From the NCBI GenBank assembly GCA_002633005.1, contig NMRA01000211.1:290433-354432 (forward strand): a stretch of DNA of 64,000 bases, in the 5' to 3' direction. This DNA comes from Phoronis australis. Lineage: Eukaryota > Phoronida > Phoronidae. The notes beneath the pieces were generated by a model. That model saw only the letters and a list, made by a program, of their open reading frames with translations, made no database searches and was not told where the DNA came from. Both the position numbers and the translations under genes were made by a program. Shown here piece by piece: positions 33,068 to 46,380 of the stretch; position 1 is the stretch's first letter, and every line of letters begins with the position of its first letter.

Positions 33068-36000
33068 AGCTCCTTTGAGGTTGTGATGTAGTAACATCAT
33101 TTCTACAATGTATTGGTCTATTTACACCAACCTCTTGCCTATTTGCATTGGCTGAACCTTTCAGTTGATTGTTGCACAATCCAGAATACTGGGACACCTG
33201 AAGGTGACTGGAGAAATGACCTACCACTTGAAATGAAATTTCCAGCTTGTACCCTCTAGAACAGCGAACTGCACTCAGTGTTTTTTCTGGAAGCATTTGT
33301 CTAATCAATTCAGAAATAAGAGCAAGTGTTTCATTGCTTGTGTTGGTGCTTTTTCTTAAACCTGGTGAAATCCTCTCCTAGAAATTGTTATCTGATTAGA
33401 CATCAGTTGATGCTATTTATAGTAGACCAAGTGCAGTTGCTCAGCACTCTGCTTGGATCACCATTTTCTTTCTAATACTGTATTCTTTCAACAAAGTTCT
33501 CTGAGCTCTTGAAATTGTTGTTCAAGAAATCTTTCTTAATCTTTAACAAGATTTCATCCAGATAAGAAATCGTTGGTAAATTGTTGAAACAAATGAGGAC
33601 CAGTTTTGCCAAGACTTACATACTACTGCTGTGTTCTGACATGGAACATTTTTTGAAAAATTGGTTATTTGCAGATTTTATAGATTGATGATATGAAATA
33701 GCAGTTGTGCTATTTTATTGAAGTTATTTTTCATGAGCCCATGTGTCATTTTTGTCAGCATTTCTCTGTGTTGTGGCTTTGTGCATTGAGCTCACTTGCT
33801 CTGTGGAAACCTCAAAAGTGTCCACAGCTGTCTGGAGAAGTTATATTGAAATTAACCATTCATGTCCCTATTCAATGTGAATACTGAGTGAGATCTAAAT
33901 AGACCATTTGCATCCTGCTTCTAGTTGTGATGACCCCTGATAATGACCCCATCTGCTCACCAGTCAAGCCTGAATTTCTCCCTGATGAACTTTTAGGTCT
34001 AATCGTATTACCATTTCCCTTTCATCTGAATATTTTCCATTTGTGTCAGCTTTCCTCCAATATTCAATGTATCCTTAATTTTACATCAAAATGTGGAATT
34101 CAAAAAATGCAAGTCATTCCAGTTAACAGCATACATGCTCCTCTGGAATTCCTGTGCACTCACATGGGCAGATAAAACCCTTTGGTTTGTTTACAGTTGT
34201 CATGGTGAACACCCCCTCATATTAAACAATCGATTTGCGTTGGGTGTTTTACAGGCTTTCAGAGCATCCTGAGCACATGGTGTGTGCTGATACAGATGTG
34301 AGACAGGAACAGGAGTGGGGCATTTTTTCTAGCAAAAGCCATTCAAGTACGGCTCGGTTACAAATCAGGTTTTAAATTTTGGCTCTGGTCTCATGCCTAT
34401 GGTTACTGGTTGAGGATTTTCTGATAGTCTTGATTTATTATGACAATTCTGGAAAAATGTCTATGGTGAAGCTGTGAGTGCATGTATTGTGATTCACTAC
34501 GAAATGTACTTTTTTCGGTTTAATCATCATGGGTTTATATCAGTCTGACAGTATGTTAGTGCAATGTGCTACATTCACTGATAAAAAATTGCGTTCCTAA
34601 GTGTTGATCATGTGACATGCTTGTGACTCATGAAGTTAGTTTTTATCATAGGATTTTCCTTATTTCTTGTTCTCAGTATTTCCTATCATAGTGATTAAAT
34701 GTGCTGATAGAATCAATTGTCTTCCTGGTTGGCTATTTGAAATTCTACACTTGGCACTGCAAATAATTTGTTGAGCAGGAACTTCCATTTAGGAGCATTG
34801 CCATATAAGCAGAAGGCTAACTAGGAAATTATGGGGTATTAGTGCTTTACTGGTGAAAGGCAGGCTTTGTTCCAACATTTTGTTCTGAGAAGGTTGGTTA
34901 TATAACAACCTTTCCCACAACTATTACATAAGAGAGGTGTCTAGACTCCAGGCTCATAATACCTGATCGCTACTGATGCAGGGTAATGACCTAGGCATTG
35001 ATGTGAATGTGTCATTTACCAGAGGGTTGAATAACCACATGACTGGAAGGCTTTTCCATTAGTTTCATTTTAGTTGCGTTACCCAGTGGGAGCTTCTGGA
35101 CGCTTGTTCCCTAGCTACTTGTATTTGTGAACGTAAGGAAATAAGGCAGACCACCACGGTACAGCACCAAGGAAGCCGATGTAGTGTCAGTGTAGTGTAT
35201 GAAAAATGATTCATACAAAATTTTGCCGAATTCGTATGCCCACACAATTGGGTGGAGTTCAACTCTGTTGGAAAGCAGGTGCTGGTGTACTTTGGATGCT
35301 TTGTGTGGGAGAGGTTGATGGTGTTCTATCAGACATGATGACATCATGGCTGGTTTTATCATTTTGGATATCAAAATTGTAGTGCTGTGCTAATTTCATG
35401 AAAGTCACTTGTTATAAGCTTGTAGTGGCCATAGTTAGGCGTACTTAAAACCGTGGTTTCATTTTCACCTAAACATAATGTTTTCTAGTTCAAAGTCAGA
35501 GTTGTTAGACTTTCCTTAGGGGGACCAAAATATCTATTAATCTTGCTTTGAATATTCTTTTTCTGATTGTCAGTATGATATCAATTTAAGAATAGTATCA
35601 TTTTTTATTCTGGAAAACAATTTTTTAGACATTACCTTGCGACGTGTCTCATACATGTAGGTGGACTACCCAATCATCATTAGTCATCGCTGTGTGACAC
35701 CCTATTTGTCAGATACTTGCAAGGATTTTGTTACCAAGCAACAATATTCATTCATGGCAAACCTATTAAACTAAAATTCATTAATATTTATGCGTGTCAC
35801 ATAGTTAATTGTTTAGGGTTCTTCCATAGCATAATAAAATAATATGTGCTTATTTGCAAGTCTGTCCCACCCTCGTCTGAACTGATAGATATTGATTTAT
35901 TGAAATTAGCTTGCAATCTAATTACCATGTATCAATAGTTAGGGAACTGTGGCTGTCATAGAGTGCAATTTCTGTGCGTGGCTTGTGGAGCTTAACATTA

Positions 36001-36606
36001 CTAGAGTGGTGTAGTAATTTGTATTAATTACATTAATATCCTTCTGTTAAATGAATTGTTAGGATATGCAAGTTTTGCATTCTGCTTTCACATTTTCAAT
36101 AAGCTTTTCTAGTCGTGTTAAGGATTATCCGAGTTGAATCAAAAAGAACCTAGAGGATTGGATAACTATGGGATGAAATTTTTGATAATGCGTATTTTAA
36201 AATCATACTTCATTCTTCATTCAGTATTGCGTGGCCCCATTTTAAAAATGGTTGACTAAATGTTTCTACATGCCTGTGTTTCAGATGTCTGATTTTTCTT
36301 GTGTTTAGGTAAACAGGAGAGTAGACTACACCTATTTGTGTGAAATTATCTGCATTGCTAGTCCAGGTGTACTCAGTCAGCCACTCATTCAAAAGGAAGA
36401 AGAATGTTGACAGCTGTTTGGATAGAAATGGCCATAGGTCGTTGAACACCATGTATTTTTAAGTCCCTACATGCTTAAGTAGTCCAGGAATCTTAATGCA
36501 CAGTTGGGGTGAGCTGTTACATTAACCCCTGACCACAGCTTATGGTACCAGATAGATTTCATGTATCAGAAGGTAAAAGTGGCTTGAACCCCCCCNCCCT
36601 CCCCGC

Positions 36607-36700
36607 TTTAAAACCAACTTTTGATTTAGACAACTTACCATTAAGAAATTTAAGAATTTAAGTCAAATTGCTCCTTAGTCAAATAGGACAGGATTTTAGG
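36607..36700 (+). repeat. Half-copy of the ACTTTTGATTTAGACC MITE family
   Basis: AACTTTTGATTTAGACAACTTACCATTAAG and CAAATTGCTCCTTAGTC match the left end of the complete copy at 39026-39271. No matching right end was found, so the copy is truncated. An ambiguous base (n at 36596) lies in a C-run just before it. Confidence 0.6.
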
Positions 36701-39025
36701 GTTTCGAAACAACAGGCAGTTTGTTGCTAATTGCAATCAGGCGCTATAGGTTGGTTTGTTGTGCGAGTGTGGTCTCAGTGAATACAGAAATGTCACTTCT
36801 TTGGTGGCTGGTGTCTTGTAATAGTAGTATAAGCAAGACTAAGCCTGCAGTGTTGTTTGATAATTCAGTCCTGTAGTCACTGCAAATACTCTTAGCAGAG
36901 CAAATCAGAGAATTTGAATGTATTTGATAAAATGTGCCTGAGTTAATTAGTATGGATTGTGTTAATTACTTTGCTAATTTAGAATGACAAAGATTGTTGT
37001 TAGACAATAGAGTCTCAAGGCTTATATGTGACTCCTCTAATTGTTTGTTTCAAGGGTTACTTTGCTTGGTGCAATGACCACTGACTGTTTCTCTCAACCT
37101 GCCCCCCCCCTCTGCTTCCAGACACTGTGTAACTGTGTAACATCTGCGTCACTGTGTAGGAGGAAATGATAGTATTAACCATGGGGTATTTGTTATACCT
37201 CATGTGCTGTGGCAATGCTATCAAATGACGCGTCCTGTCACATTAAAATTTGCATAGCATTGTATAATCAAGTCCCTCTGAGCCATCAGAAATGTTTGCT
37301 CACTCTTGCTAAGGAGCTTACTAGTAATATTTGCCTATAGTCTGGCATTAGCCTGATTTAACATCAGTTCCTTTGACTGTTGATCACTCCCATCCTGGCT
37401 GTTAGCTATACTCTAGATATTGATAAGGGACTTGGGCAAATATCTCAAATAATATTTTGAAAGACCTATTCAAGGCCTGGATCAAGAGGCTCCTCTGTCT
37501 CTCATTTTTGTCCAGTTCTGCAGAAGTATTTGGCAGTTATTGAATATTTGTCATAGCCTTTCCAGAAGTTATGCAATGTGGCAATTAACAAGTTTTGTTA
37601 TCAAGATTACATTACCTAGATTTTATTTATTGCTAGTATGTAATATTACGGCAGTTGGCTTTGAAGAAGCCTTTATGATTTTTGTTCATTTTAATACTGA
37701 TATAGAATGCCTAGGTAACTTCTCAATCCATGGCTTAAATAAATCTAATTTTATGATAAGATAAACCTGAAATTAAACAATTGTTTCAGTTGACAGTAGA
37801 CACTGATGAGTAATAAAACAGGGTGTATTCAACATTTCCTAGGGTACCTCCCAGTTTCTGGAGGGGCATTTTTAGTGAGTGCATATTTTAACGTTAGGAT
37901 GGGCTCAAAGGTTGTTGTGTGGGTGGAGAGCAGTTCTGTTAGTTCGTGCAAACTGTGTGGGCTGTGCCTGACAATATAAGCATATTGTTCATAATTAGGG
38001 GTTCATTGGTCAAATTACTTGTCACAGATCAACCAGACCTATTTTTCACTGTCTCTCAAGGTTGTTTTTTTCACCAATTGGCTGTGATCTACGTGATCGT
38101 TTTCCATACTGTTTTCAGAACTGGTTTGTGGTGTTGCAATCTTAACATGAGTTGTGGTGGAAGTCGCCAGTGATTCACACCGTGTGATTCAATCAACCCA
38201 CGCTGATGGCTTGATGTTCTGTTTTTTACAGGCAAATATGTGCAGTGTTGTTTTGTCTTGGATACTGACTTATTTTTGAAGTATTTCTCATGTGATGGTG
38301 CGTGTTATATAAAGATTATGCTCCGCTCTGACTTCATTACTCAGCATGTTGAACGAACAGAAGTTCCTGGTAGCTGACGACAATCTGTGACTATTGACAT
38401 CCTGGTGGAATATATAAACTTCCCTGCCATGAGGAAGGAATACCAAGGCTTCAGTGCTTCAGTATAGTATGTCAATAGTGCTTGATATTTTCTGAATGAA
38501 AGTTAGCATTACGTTGCACATAGCCATTTGTGTTTGTGATCGTGGACAAATTTATGAATGTTAATAGTATAATCTTTGCTGTCAATTGTTCACTAGAACA
38601 TTGGGTTGTTTTAGTAATGTTTCATTCATTCGTAATTCCATGATTTTCAAATATAAATATGTGCAGAGCCTTCTTCAGTGCTTTGTTGTACATTCTGTAC
38701 AGGTAGTGTGGATTGATTAAACAGTTGAAGATAAAAACAGGCGACTTAATTTGTTTTCTCATTTGCTCAAGCAGGTTATGTCCACAACATCTGTTATTTC
38801 AATATTTTCTTAAGTTAAATTTTCTCACACAATTTGTTCATCACATACTAGATATAGCACTTATTAGAAAACCATATGTCTTTCTCGTGTATTGGGGGTG
38901 TATGATCTTCGGATTTATTTTGTGCATGTGGAAAAGTTAATATTTGGTATTAGATTATTTTTGTTTTATTTTGTCTGGCATCAGATCCTTTAAAGCGGCT
39001 ATAAACTCGCATTCCGTCAAAGGAG

Positions 39026-39271
39026 CAAACTTTTGATTTAGACCACTCACCATTAAGTAAGTGGTCTCAAATTGCTCAGATGGGAAGTGATTTTCTGGGT
39101 TTACAAAGATTTGACAGTTTGTTATTCCTTGAGATTGTGCTCTGGTGGTGACAAGCCAAGTTGTAGTGCCTGGTCTCGTGCAGTTCTTTGGAAGCCCTGA
39201 TATTGGCAATTTGACTAATGAGCAATTTGAGACCAATTTCATAAGGGTAAGTGGCCCAAATTAAAAGTTTG
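39026..39271. repeat. Complete 246-bp MITE, best copy of its family
   Basis: The left end CAAACTTTTGATTTAGACCA..GGTCTCAAATTGCTC is mirrored by GAGCAATTTGAGACC..GTGGCCCAAATTAAAAGTTTG at the right. The arms are about 60 bp. Relatives are at 13741-13800 (left end only), 36607-36700 (left half), 46175-46380 and 54766-55000. Confidence 0.8.
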
Positions 39272-41544
39272 TTTTTTGTAATCGAAGTTGAGTTTATTGG
39301 CTCTTTAACTATATTGGGAGTAATTTTCAGAATGTTGACCTCAAATCAGATTGCTCTCCAGAGTTTTGTACATTACGGATTACTAGGGTAACCCTTCCAC
39401 TTTCTTGGCATTTCTGTGAATAGGTGAGATTGAGGTGAGGGGTTACAGGTTATTTTTGGCTAGTCTTTCTGTAAGAGGAATCGTTCTGATTTTTGCAATA
39501 CATAATCTTTCCAAGTTTATTGAGATCACAGTGAAGTTAGAAAAAACACGGTAACATTACTGCTTGCCTAAACTACCTTAATACTAAACGCATCATTGTG
39601 ATAGTATTGAATAACTAAGTAGGGTATCAATTAATTAATCCTGGTCTTTTTTCAGTTTTAGGATATTGAATTTTCTTAGAAAAGTTTGACATCCTCTTGA
39701 TCTTGTAATTGATGGAATATTTTCTTTTGGCAACGAGTAATTCCAGAATTTGCAACATCTCTAATTTTTGCGTTCTTCATGACCAGAATTATTGATGTGA
39801 TTCTAAATTTTGAGCAAAAAATACTCTCTGTCATAAATAGTCCTTTTTATGATGTCGAGAAGGTCAGGTAGAAATTTATGGGTTATCACCACTGCTGACA
39901 TCTGGTGTCTGAACATGATTGTGTTTTGTTTGTTGCAATGGGGTGATTTGCCACTATACATTTCCTTTACAATCTTGCCTGCTAACTGGAGAAACACAGG
40001 GAATATTCACTCTGTAACTAATATTGCTGTATTATTTAATGTATGTGGTTATTTTCCGTATGCTATTCAATGTCAGTGAGTGAAGCTGGTTGGTCTTTGA
40101 AAACATGTCATTTCTATAATACTATAGTAATTTTCACATAGGTACCATCATCCATGGTAATTTTTTACTGGAATACAATGCTCTCCCATTTGTCACAGCT
40201 GCCGCATTCATCTGTTGGAGGCCTGACACTCAACTTAGCTTGATATTATGTTCTCTTCTTGGTTTTTGTGAAAAGTGTATTAATTTTATTCTTCCATACA
40301 AAGTATGGTATCTGACAGTATGTGTTACGGTAACGAAATTTGAAATTTTTAGGCAGTTCTTTTTAACGCATTATTAAATGAATGTGAGCTGAAAATTTTT
40401 GGAGTATGAGAATTTTCTTTGGGAATATGCGTGCGTGATCTGTTAGAGCCAAGATCTTTCTAAATTATTTGTTTCAGTGAAAACCAGACTTTTTGTTAAA
40501 GAGTTATTTTTCCATAAAAACCCATGTTCATTGTATGACGTAGCCTGCAAAGAGGCAAAACACTTGTAGTCCAGAAGTATCTATGTGAAAGTATGAACAT
40601 TTTTACGCTCAGATGACACTGATCCCTGTGCTTGTTTCAAACCACTTGTCATTGACAATCTCGCATGGCTAATTGAGCTCACTATCCAATTGTGTTGATT
40701 CAGCTCACCCACCAGCACAGGTGGATAAGTCACTTTTAATGCATACAGATGACCACAGACAGATCAGCATGTCAATGTTCTCATCAGTGCACTTGTCATT
40801 CATGCTGTCTGATGTGTAGGTCAGGATTGTCTGTGTTGTGAAGTATCAACAGTACTAAGAGTTGTGACCGAGTTCCCTGTGTTGAGAAGGTCTACAGAAG
40901 ATAGAATCTAAGCTGTTGGTAGTGTACATTGCTACCTACCCAAGATATTTAGGTTATTCAGTTGCCTGGCTGGCTGTTTGTTTTCATGTGTAATTTTAAC
41001 TGAAATAACAAGATGCATTAGCAGAAGGTCTGACTCACTGATATTGCTGAGGAAAATTCTTGATATGTGCTCTTGACCTTCTAAAGTACTTTGGCACCTT
41101 CCATGTGATTGCGCAATCTTCACCACATGGTGAGTAAGCCCTTATGGGAGGCAAAACTGTTCTTCTGGCTGTATGAAGTTTCTAGGTTCCTATTTAGTGT
41201 TCCTTATACCCAGTATACGACAGGTCCATCTGGACACTTGTGTTGCTGCATATTTGGTCTGTATTTGCGTCTTACCTGTACAGCATTAGGCAGTACTGTA
41301 GTCTCTAATACTGTCAGGTAAAGATGTCTGTACTGGTCAGTTATCAACAAGGTCTCGCATCCACTTGCGTCCACTAGCTTTTTTCATACAGCTAAGTTTG
41401 CATGGCTGTTTCGTTCTTATTAAATTTTCTTCGTTTCATGGCTTTCAAGTTTCTGAAGGATCAGTGTCCGGTTTCAGTGTTACGAGGTTTGCTAAAGAAA
41501 GCTACACGTTTGTGATCGTGTTAGGTGTCTACTTGTAGTATGGT

Positions 41545-41640
41545 GAAATCTTGTCAGCTTAGGACACAGCATGGCTGACAGGTGAACTTTGATTTTATTT
41601 TTTCAATTAAAGATATCTAGCACCAAAATGAACAGTCTTC
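41545..41640 (+). repeat. Dispersed ATGGCNGACAAGTGAAA repeat copy
   Basis: AGGACACAGCATGGCTGACA is followed by GATTTTATTTTTTCAATTAA and ATATCTAGCACCAAAATGAA, the clearest preservation of the AGCACCAAA end on the plus strand. Confidence 0.55.
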
Positions 41641-44600
41641 CATCTATACCTTAAATTACCATCAAACAATATTTTGAAAAACTGGGTATTCATAGAAAGT
41701 TTGCTGGCTTTGAAAGAGAAGGTTTGGCTGTTATTTTGGTCAGAAATTAAGTTGGTGAGACTTCACTATAGTTTAACATTTTAATTAGTTTTAATGTAGT
41801 CACAGAATTGTATGTTGAGCCTGTGTTGTTTGGCTTGATCTTGACTTTTTATACAACATGGAGATATCTTAATTTAGAAACAACTGTAATGTACTCCATG
41901 TGTGTTTGTTTTTTCTGATGGAAGCAAAGTTTGCTTGCATTTATATAGTGAGAGGGCTTGACTTTTAATATTGAAACCATATCAGACATACTTTTATGAG
42001 GAGATAGTTTTTGTACAGCAACCAGTTATTGCATTTCTTGGGTAAAAATTTCATGGTATATGGCCTATGATTCTTTTGTCAAAGTGAAATAAGCTTCAAC
42101 TTTTGATCCTGTAGCTCAGTCAGTGTTGGTTTAAGAGCAAAAAGCTAGTTCATCAAAATTAGGTGTTGCCTTAAATTCACGCTTGTCTTGAACTTTGAAA
42201 AAATTAATAATTCAAAGGTTCGTTCTTTGGTGAATATTGCAAAACTTTTAAAATGACTGGCAATTCAAAACTCAAGTTCTTTGTTGATAGATTTCCAGTC
42301 TTTGGCAGATTTGTGCCCATTTTCTGAAATATTGTCTTTGATATCTCAAAAAAGTTGGATTGTTGATATGGTTCAATAATTGACATTGTGACAATAATTT
42401 TTTATGAAAATAGGGGCTGGAGTTTTGAGGCATGTGGATATACTTGCACATAGCTGCAATATACTGTTACTTTGATGCATGTGGCTGTACTTGTACATTG
42501 CAGCAATATACTGTTCAGGAGTGTAATGTAATAACCAAGTACGGTCAGTGACTCCCAGGCTCATATTAATTTTAATCATTTCATGCCCACCGTGAACTAT
42601 AAATCTTCTGACTGCATGGTTCTTAGTGGTAACTGTTAGGCAGGCATTCACTTGATTGGCTTTTCTTGTATAATTATGTTAGCATTCATAAAATATGGGA
42701 AGACTACTATGACATTCAGTTAAGCTTTTGGCATTGGTGTAACGCAATAATGAAACAAGTTTAATTAAGGCTGTTCAATGAAGTATTTGATGGATAACCG
42801 TAGTAAAATGTAATTCAGATATCACATGGTTGTATTGAGTCAATGCCAGTTTTGTCATCTTTTGAATTGAATTTCGATTGAGGGGTCTTGGAGGTTTACA
42901 ATGATGTTTTTTTCTACTCAAATACAAGTTTTCACTAAATAACAAATACAGCTTATGTTTCATTTTTTATTTCACACTAAGACGTCAATGCTTGTAACTT
43001 TGACGCATGGACTGCAATTCTAGTGAAACGTCTGTGAACAAATATTTGGTCATGCTGCATATTTCGCCAGTAATAACGTCAATGAAAACAACGGGGTCAT
43101 TTGGTTTCTCTGAAAAACGTCACAAACAATTCCTAGAGGTCATTGCCACGTATGCCTCACTGTGCATTCATTGCCTCTGGGTTATACTGCATTGTGTATG
43201 TACATAAAACTGTCAGAGAATCCCATCAAAATGCTTAGATTTTCCAACTGTCCTTGCATAAATATTCAAATCGTATAGTCGTGCCTATTGTGTTTGCTTG
43301 GAAAAAGCAGGTTTTAATTCGATATCCTGGTGCCTATGTTCCATTTGTGCAAAGTGACGTCAGGTTAATTCAACATTTTTGCCTAGAGCAAGTTTATTCA
43401 AAGGTCACTGAACTTTTGCTAACTTTTTGTCATAATGGTCTAGATAGTTTGGACTACAATAGTCATAAGAATGACCATACTACATTGTGACATTCATTTA
43501 CATAGTGTTCAGGTTTTCTGTGATGGTTAAACCATTCCTTTGTTCATTTTCTCAACATATGACTATAAGGAACGGGGTTGAGATTCAGTAAGCTATTCAT
43601 AAAATGCACTTCTGATGTGTTAATGTTTATTAGAGCAAAATTTGTGTTAGGGAAAGTATGGGAAGACATTAATGCGAATACAGTCTTTATCCAGTAAGGG
43701 TCAGAGTTTTTAAGAATAGTCAAAATCATGTATCTGCATTGTATAAGTGATGAACATTCCTTTGCAGAGTTTGTGGTATTAAAGATAATGCCTTCTGTAG
43801 TACATAACTTAGTCCAGCTATAGATATGATCTTGGGGCGTGAATCTCCTTCTATTTGTGTTGAAGTTTAAAAACTAGGCCTTGTCACATCATCACTTGCA
43901 TTCTTTACATATTGAAAGGTAGTTCTTCTCAGTTCGCAGCTTCAGTTGAAGAGAGACCACTTTTTACAACATTTAATGATGATTTAATTTTTGTACCACA
44001 GCTAATTAATAAGAGATTGAACGGCACATGTTGCCTACTCGGGTGGAGGTTTATGTCATTATTTGCCCACAGCTTGTATGTAGTGAATGGGAGATCAATG
44101 CTAGATATGTGGAGGTGTAAAATGCTGGTTGAACTTTCCATTGATTTAGTTTGATCAGCTGCATAAACCATGTTCTTGTGCTAACACTCAGTCTGCAGTT
44201 GTAGGCGTACAATTTTTGTAACCTCAGTGAATGTAAATCGCATTTTCTGTACTGTTTGTTTTACTAAATAAATTTGTGTTTTGTTCTGTACATATTATTT
44301 CTTTAATGATATTCAATATTCTTTCCATCAAACAGCAACTCGTCAAAGCCACCAGTGAAGTTGGACATTCTGTAGTAACCAAAGCTTGACTATCACACCG
44401 TTTGCATTCAAAAGAAAACTTTTGACACCTATTGCCAACTTGGTGATTCACTGAGTATTACAGGGTTATTCACAACCATAACACGCTTGATGGGAGTCTA
44501 GTTGAAACCAGGGTCATAATCAGTATAGCATGTCATAGAAAGTGCAGTGTACTTTTACCAGTTGTCTCCTCGCCCACACAACTTCAATAAGTCTACACTT

Positions 44601-45126
44601 GGGAATTACTAGAACTTACTACATTGCTTTATCCTGGAAACCATTAATGCACTTGAACTTGCACAGCCTTTTAGGGAATTGCAACAGTTTTGGTATTAAT
44701 TTAAGTAAAAATGCAGATCCTCTAAAATATATCCTGGAAAGACATTTTCTTTAATTACTGATGCCCTTGGATCTATTTGCTATCCGTTCAACTATAGAGA
44801 GTGATGTGAACAGCCTGGCAAAAGGCCTACATTGTGGTTCTGCATTCACTAGTGACTACAGAACGATGATGTGCAACCTTCGCTGGACCATTGATGTCAT
44901 TTCTGTAGTTGAATGGAAAGTAAATGCAAACCAGGGATACTGTAATCAGATGAAAATTGTCTTTCTAAGGTAACTAGCAATCTGTAATTTTAGTTAAGGT
45001 AACATAAAAAACAGTTGGTTTCCTCTTTAAAGATATAAGAATAATGCATTTCCCACCGTTGATCGGTCTTGTGGTAGTCTTTGAATAATATCGATACAAA
45101 TTTCCCTCATCTCCATCCAAGTTATG

Positions 45127-45342
45127 GTAGAAAACCAGAGGGAAACTAGGCAAAAAAAACTTTCTCTGGGGAATTTTTGCTTCGAAATTTCGTTGATGTT
45201 CAACGTGAGGAAATGTCAACTTTTTTGAAAACTGGAAGAAAACCAGAGGGAAACCAGGCAAAAAACTTTCTCTTGGGAATTTTTGTTTCACAATTTCATT
45301 GATTTTCAAGGTGAGGAAATGTCAATTTTTTGAAAACCTGTA
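45127..45342. repeat. 108-bp tandem duplication
   Basis: AAAACCAGAGGGAAACYAGG begins at 45131 and again at 45239. The two units, each ending AGGAAATGTCAAYTTTTTTG, are about 85-90% alike by eye. The duplication produces a repetitive open frame on the minus strand that is not a gene. Confidence 0.85.
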
Positions 45343-46174
45343 TATTGACTTTGGCAAAACTCTGGAAACATTGTTTGCATACACTGTGGGAATTCCTTGC
45401 AAATTGAATTTTAAGGGTTGTCCATGAATGTTAACCATTCTATAGTACTCTCAGTTTCGAGGAGGGGATTCATGATCAACATACATGGCACAAGTTATCC
45501 ATAGGCAAACCATAAATGGCACTTATGGAAGTGCTTTGGAAAACTTCAATAATTCTGGACAATTGGAAATGAAAGGGCTTTGGTCGCAAAGTTTTGTATC
45601 CCTGTTAAGACATATTTATTTGGGAAAAACCCTGTTCACTGTTGTGCCATGGGTCCTTCATGAGCAGAAAGAAAATTTGACCAACAAAATGGCACAAGGG
45701 AAATTAAGATATGCAATTAAACAGGTTAACAACAAAACTGGCAACTAGTCATGCAATTAAACATTACCCGGGTACCTGGATTTAAAGTTACCTATAGATT
45801 CACTCGGACATATAGGAATCGAGCATTGTGCCACAGTGGAGAAATGAATTGGCGTCACTCTTAGTTCTGGTTTTATGACACAGTTAAAAGGTGCAAAGTA
45901 CACATACAAAATTATGACCAGAGCATAAAGTACTTCAGCTATTCATACACTTGGCCTCCAAGGCAGTACCAAATGGTGAACCTTGTCTTAACTCTGACAA
46001 TACCATGCAGTAACATTTATCCCCCTGAGTTGTTGCCACTTGCCCAGAAAGTCTAAAGTAATTGCAGACACACTTAGAATACCAGCAGTGTTTAACTGAG
46101 TTGTGAGTGACTTCACTTGCTCAGATATCAAAGTCACTTCATGCAGCAATAATCTCGTGTTCTTTTGAAAAAGG

Positions 46175-46380
46175 TTACTTTTGCTTTAGGTCACTTACCG
46201 CTATAAAATTGGTCTAAACTTGCTCCTTATTGACCTTATTCAGATCATAACTTACAAGTCAACTTGTAGAGCCTAGTCTCAAGCAATGTCAGTTACTTGT
46301 AAACCAAGAAACTGTTCCTATTTTGACTAAGGAACAGTTTGAGACCAATTTCATAATGGTGGTCTGAAACATTTTTTGTC
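46175..46380. repeat. MITE of the ACTTTTGATTTAGACC family
   Basis: The left end TTTAGGTCACTTACCGCTAT..GGTCTAAACTTGCTCCTTA is mirrored by AAGGAACAGTTTGAGACCAA..TAATGGTGGTCTGAAAC at the right. It is diverged from the copy at 39026 but has the same layout and length class. Confidence 0.7.

Noticed and set aside
35111-35374. 87-codon minus-strand open frame with mixed composition
   Set aside because: Could be a retroelement shard, but I cannot name a family and find no splice partners.
36596-36596. Ambiguous base in a C-run
   Set aside because: An assembly uncertainty in a homopolymer, not a biological signal; the same applies to the n at 53605.
44974-45309. 111-codon minus-strand open frame with internal repeat
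   Set aside because: The 108-bp tandem duplication keeps the frame open by arithmetic; no recognisable protein.
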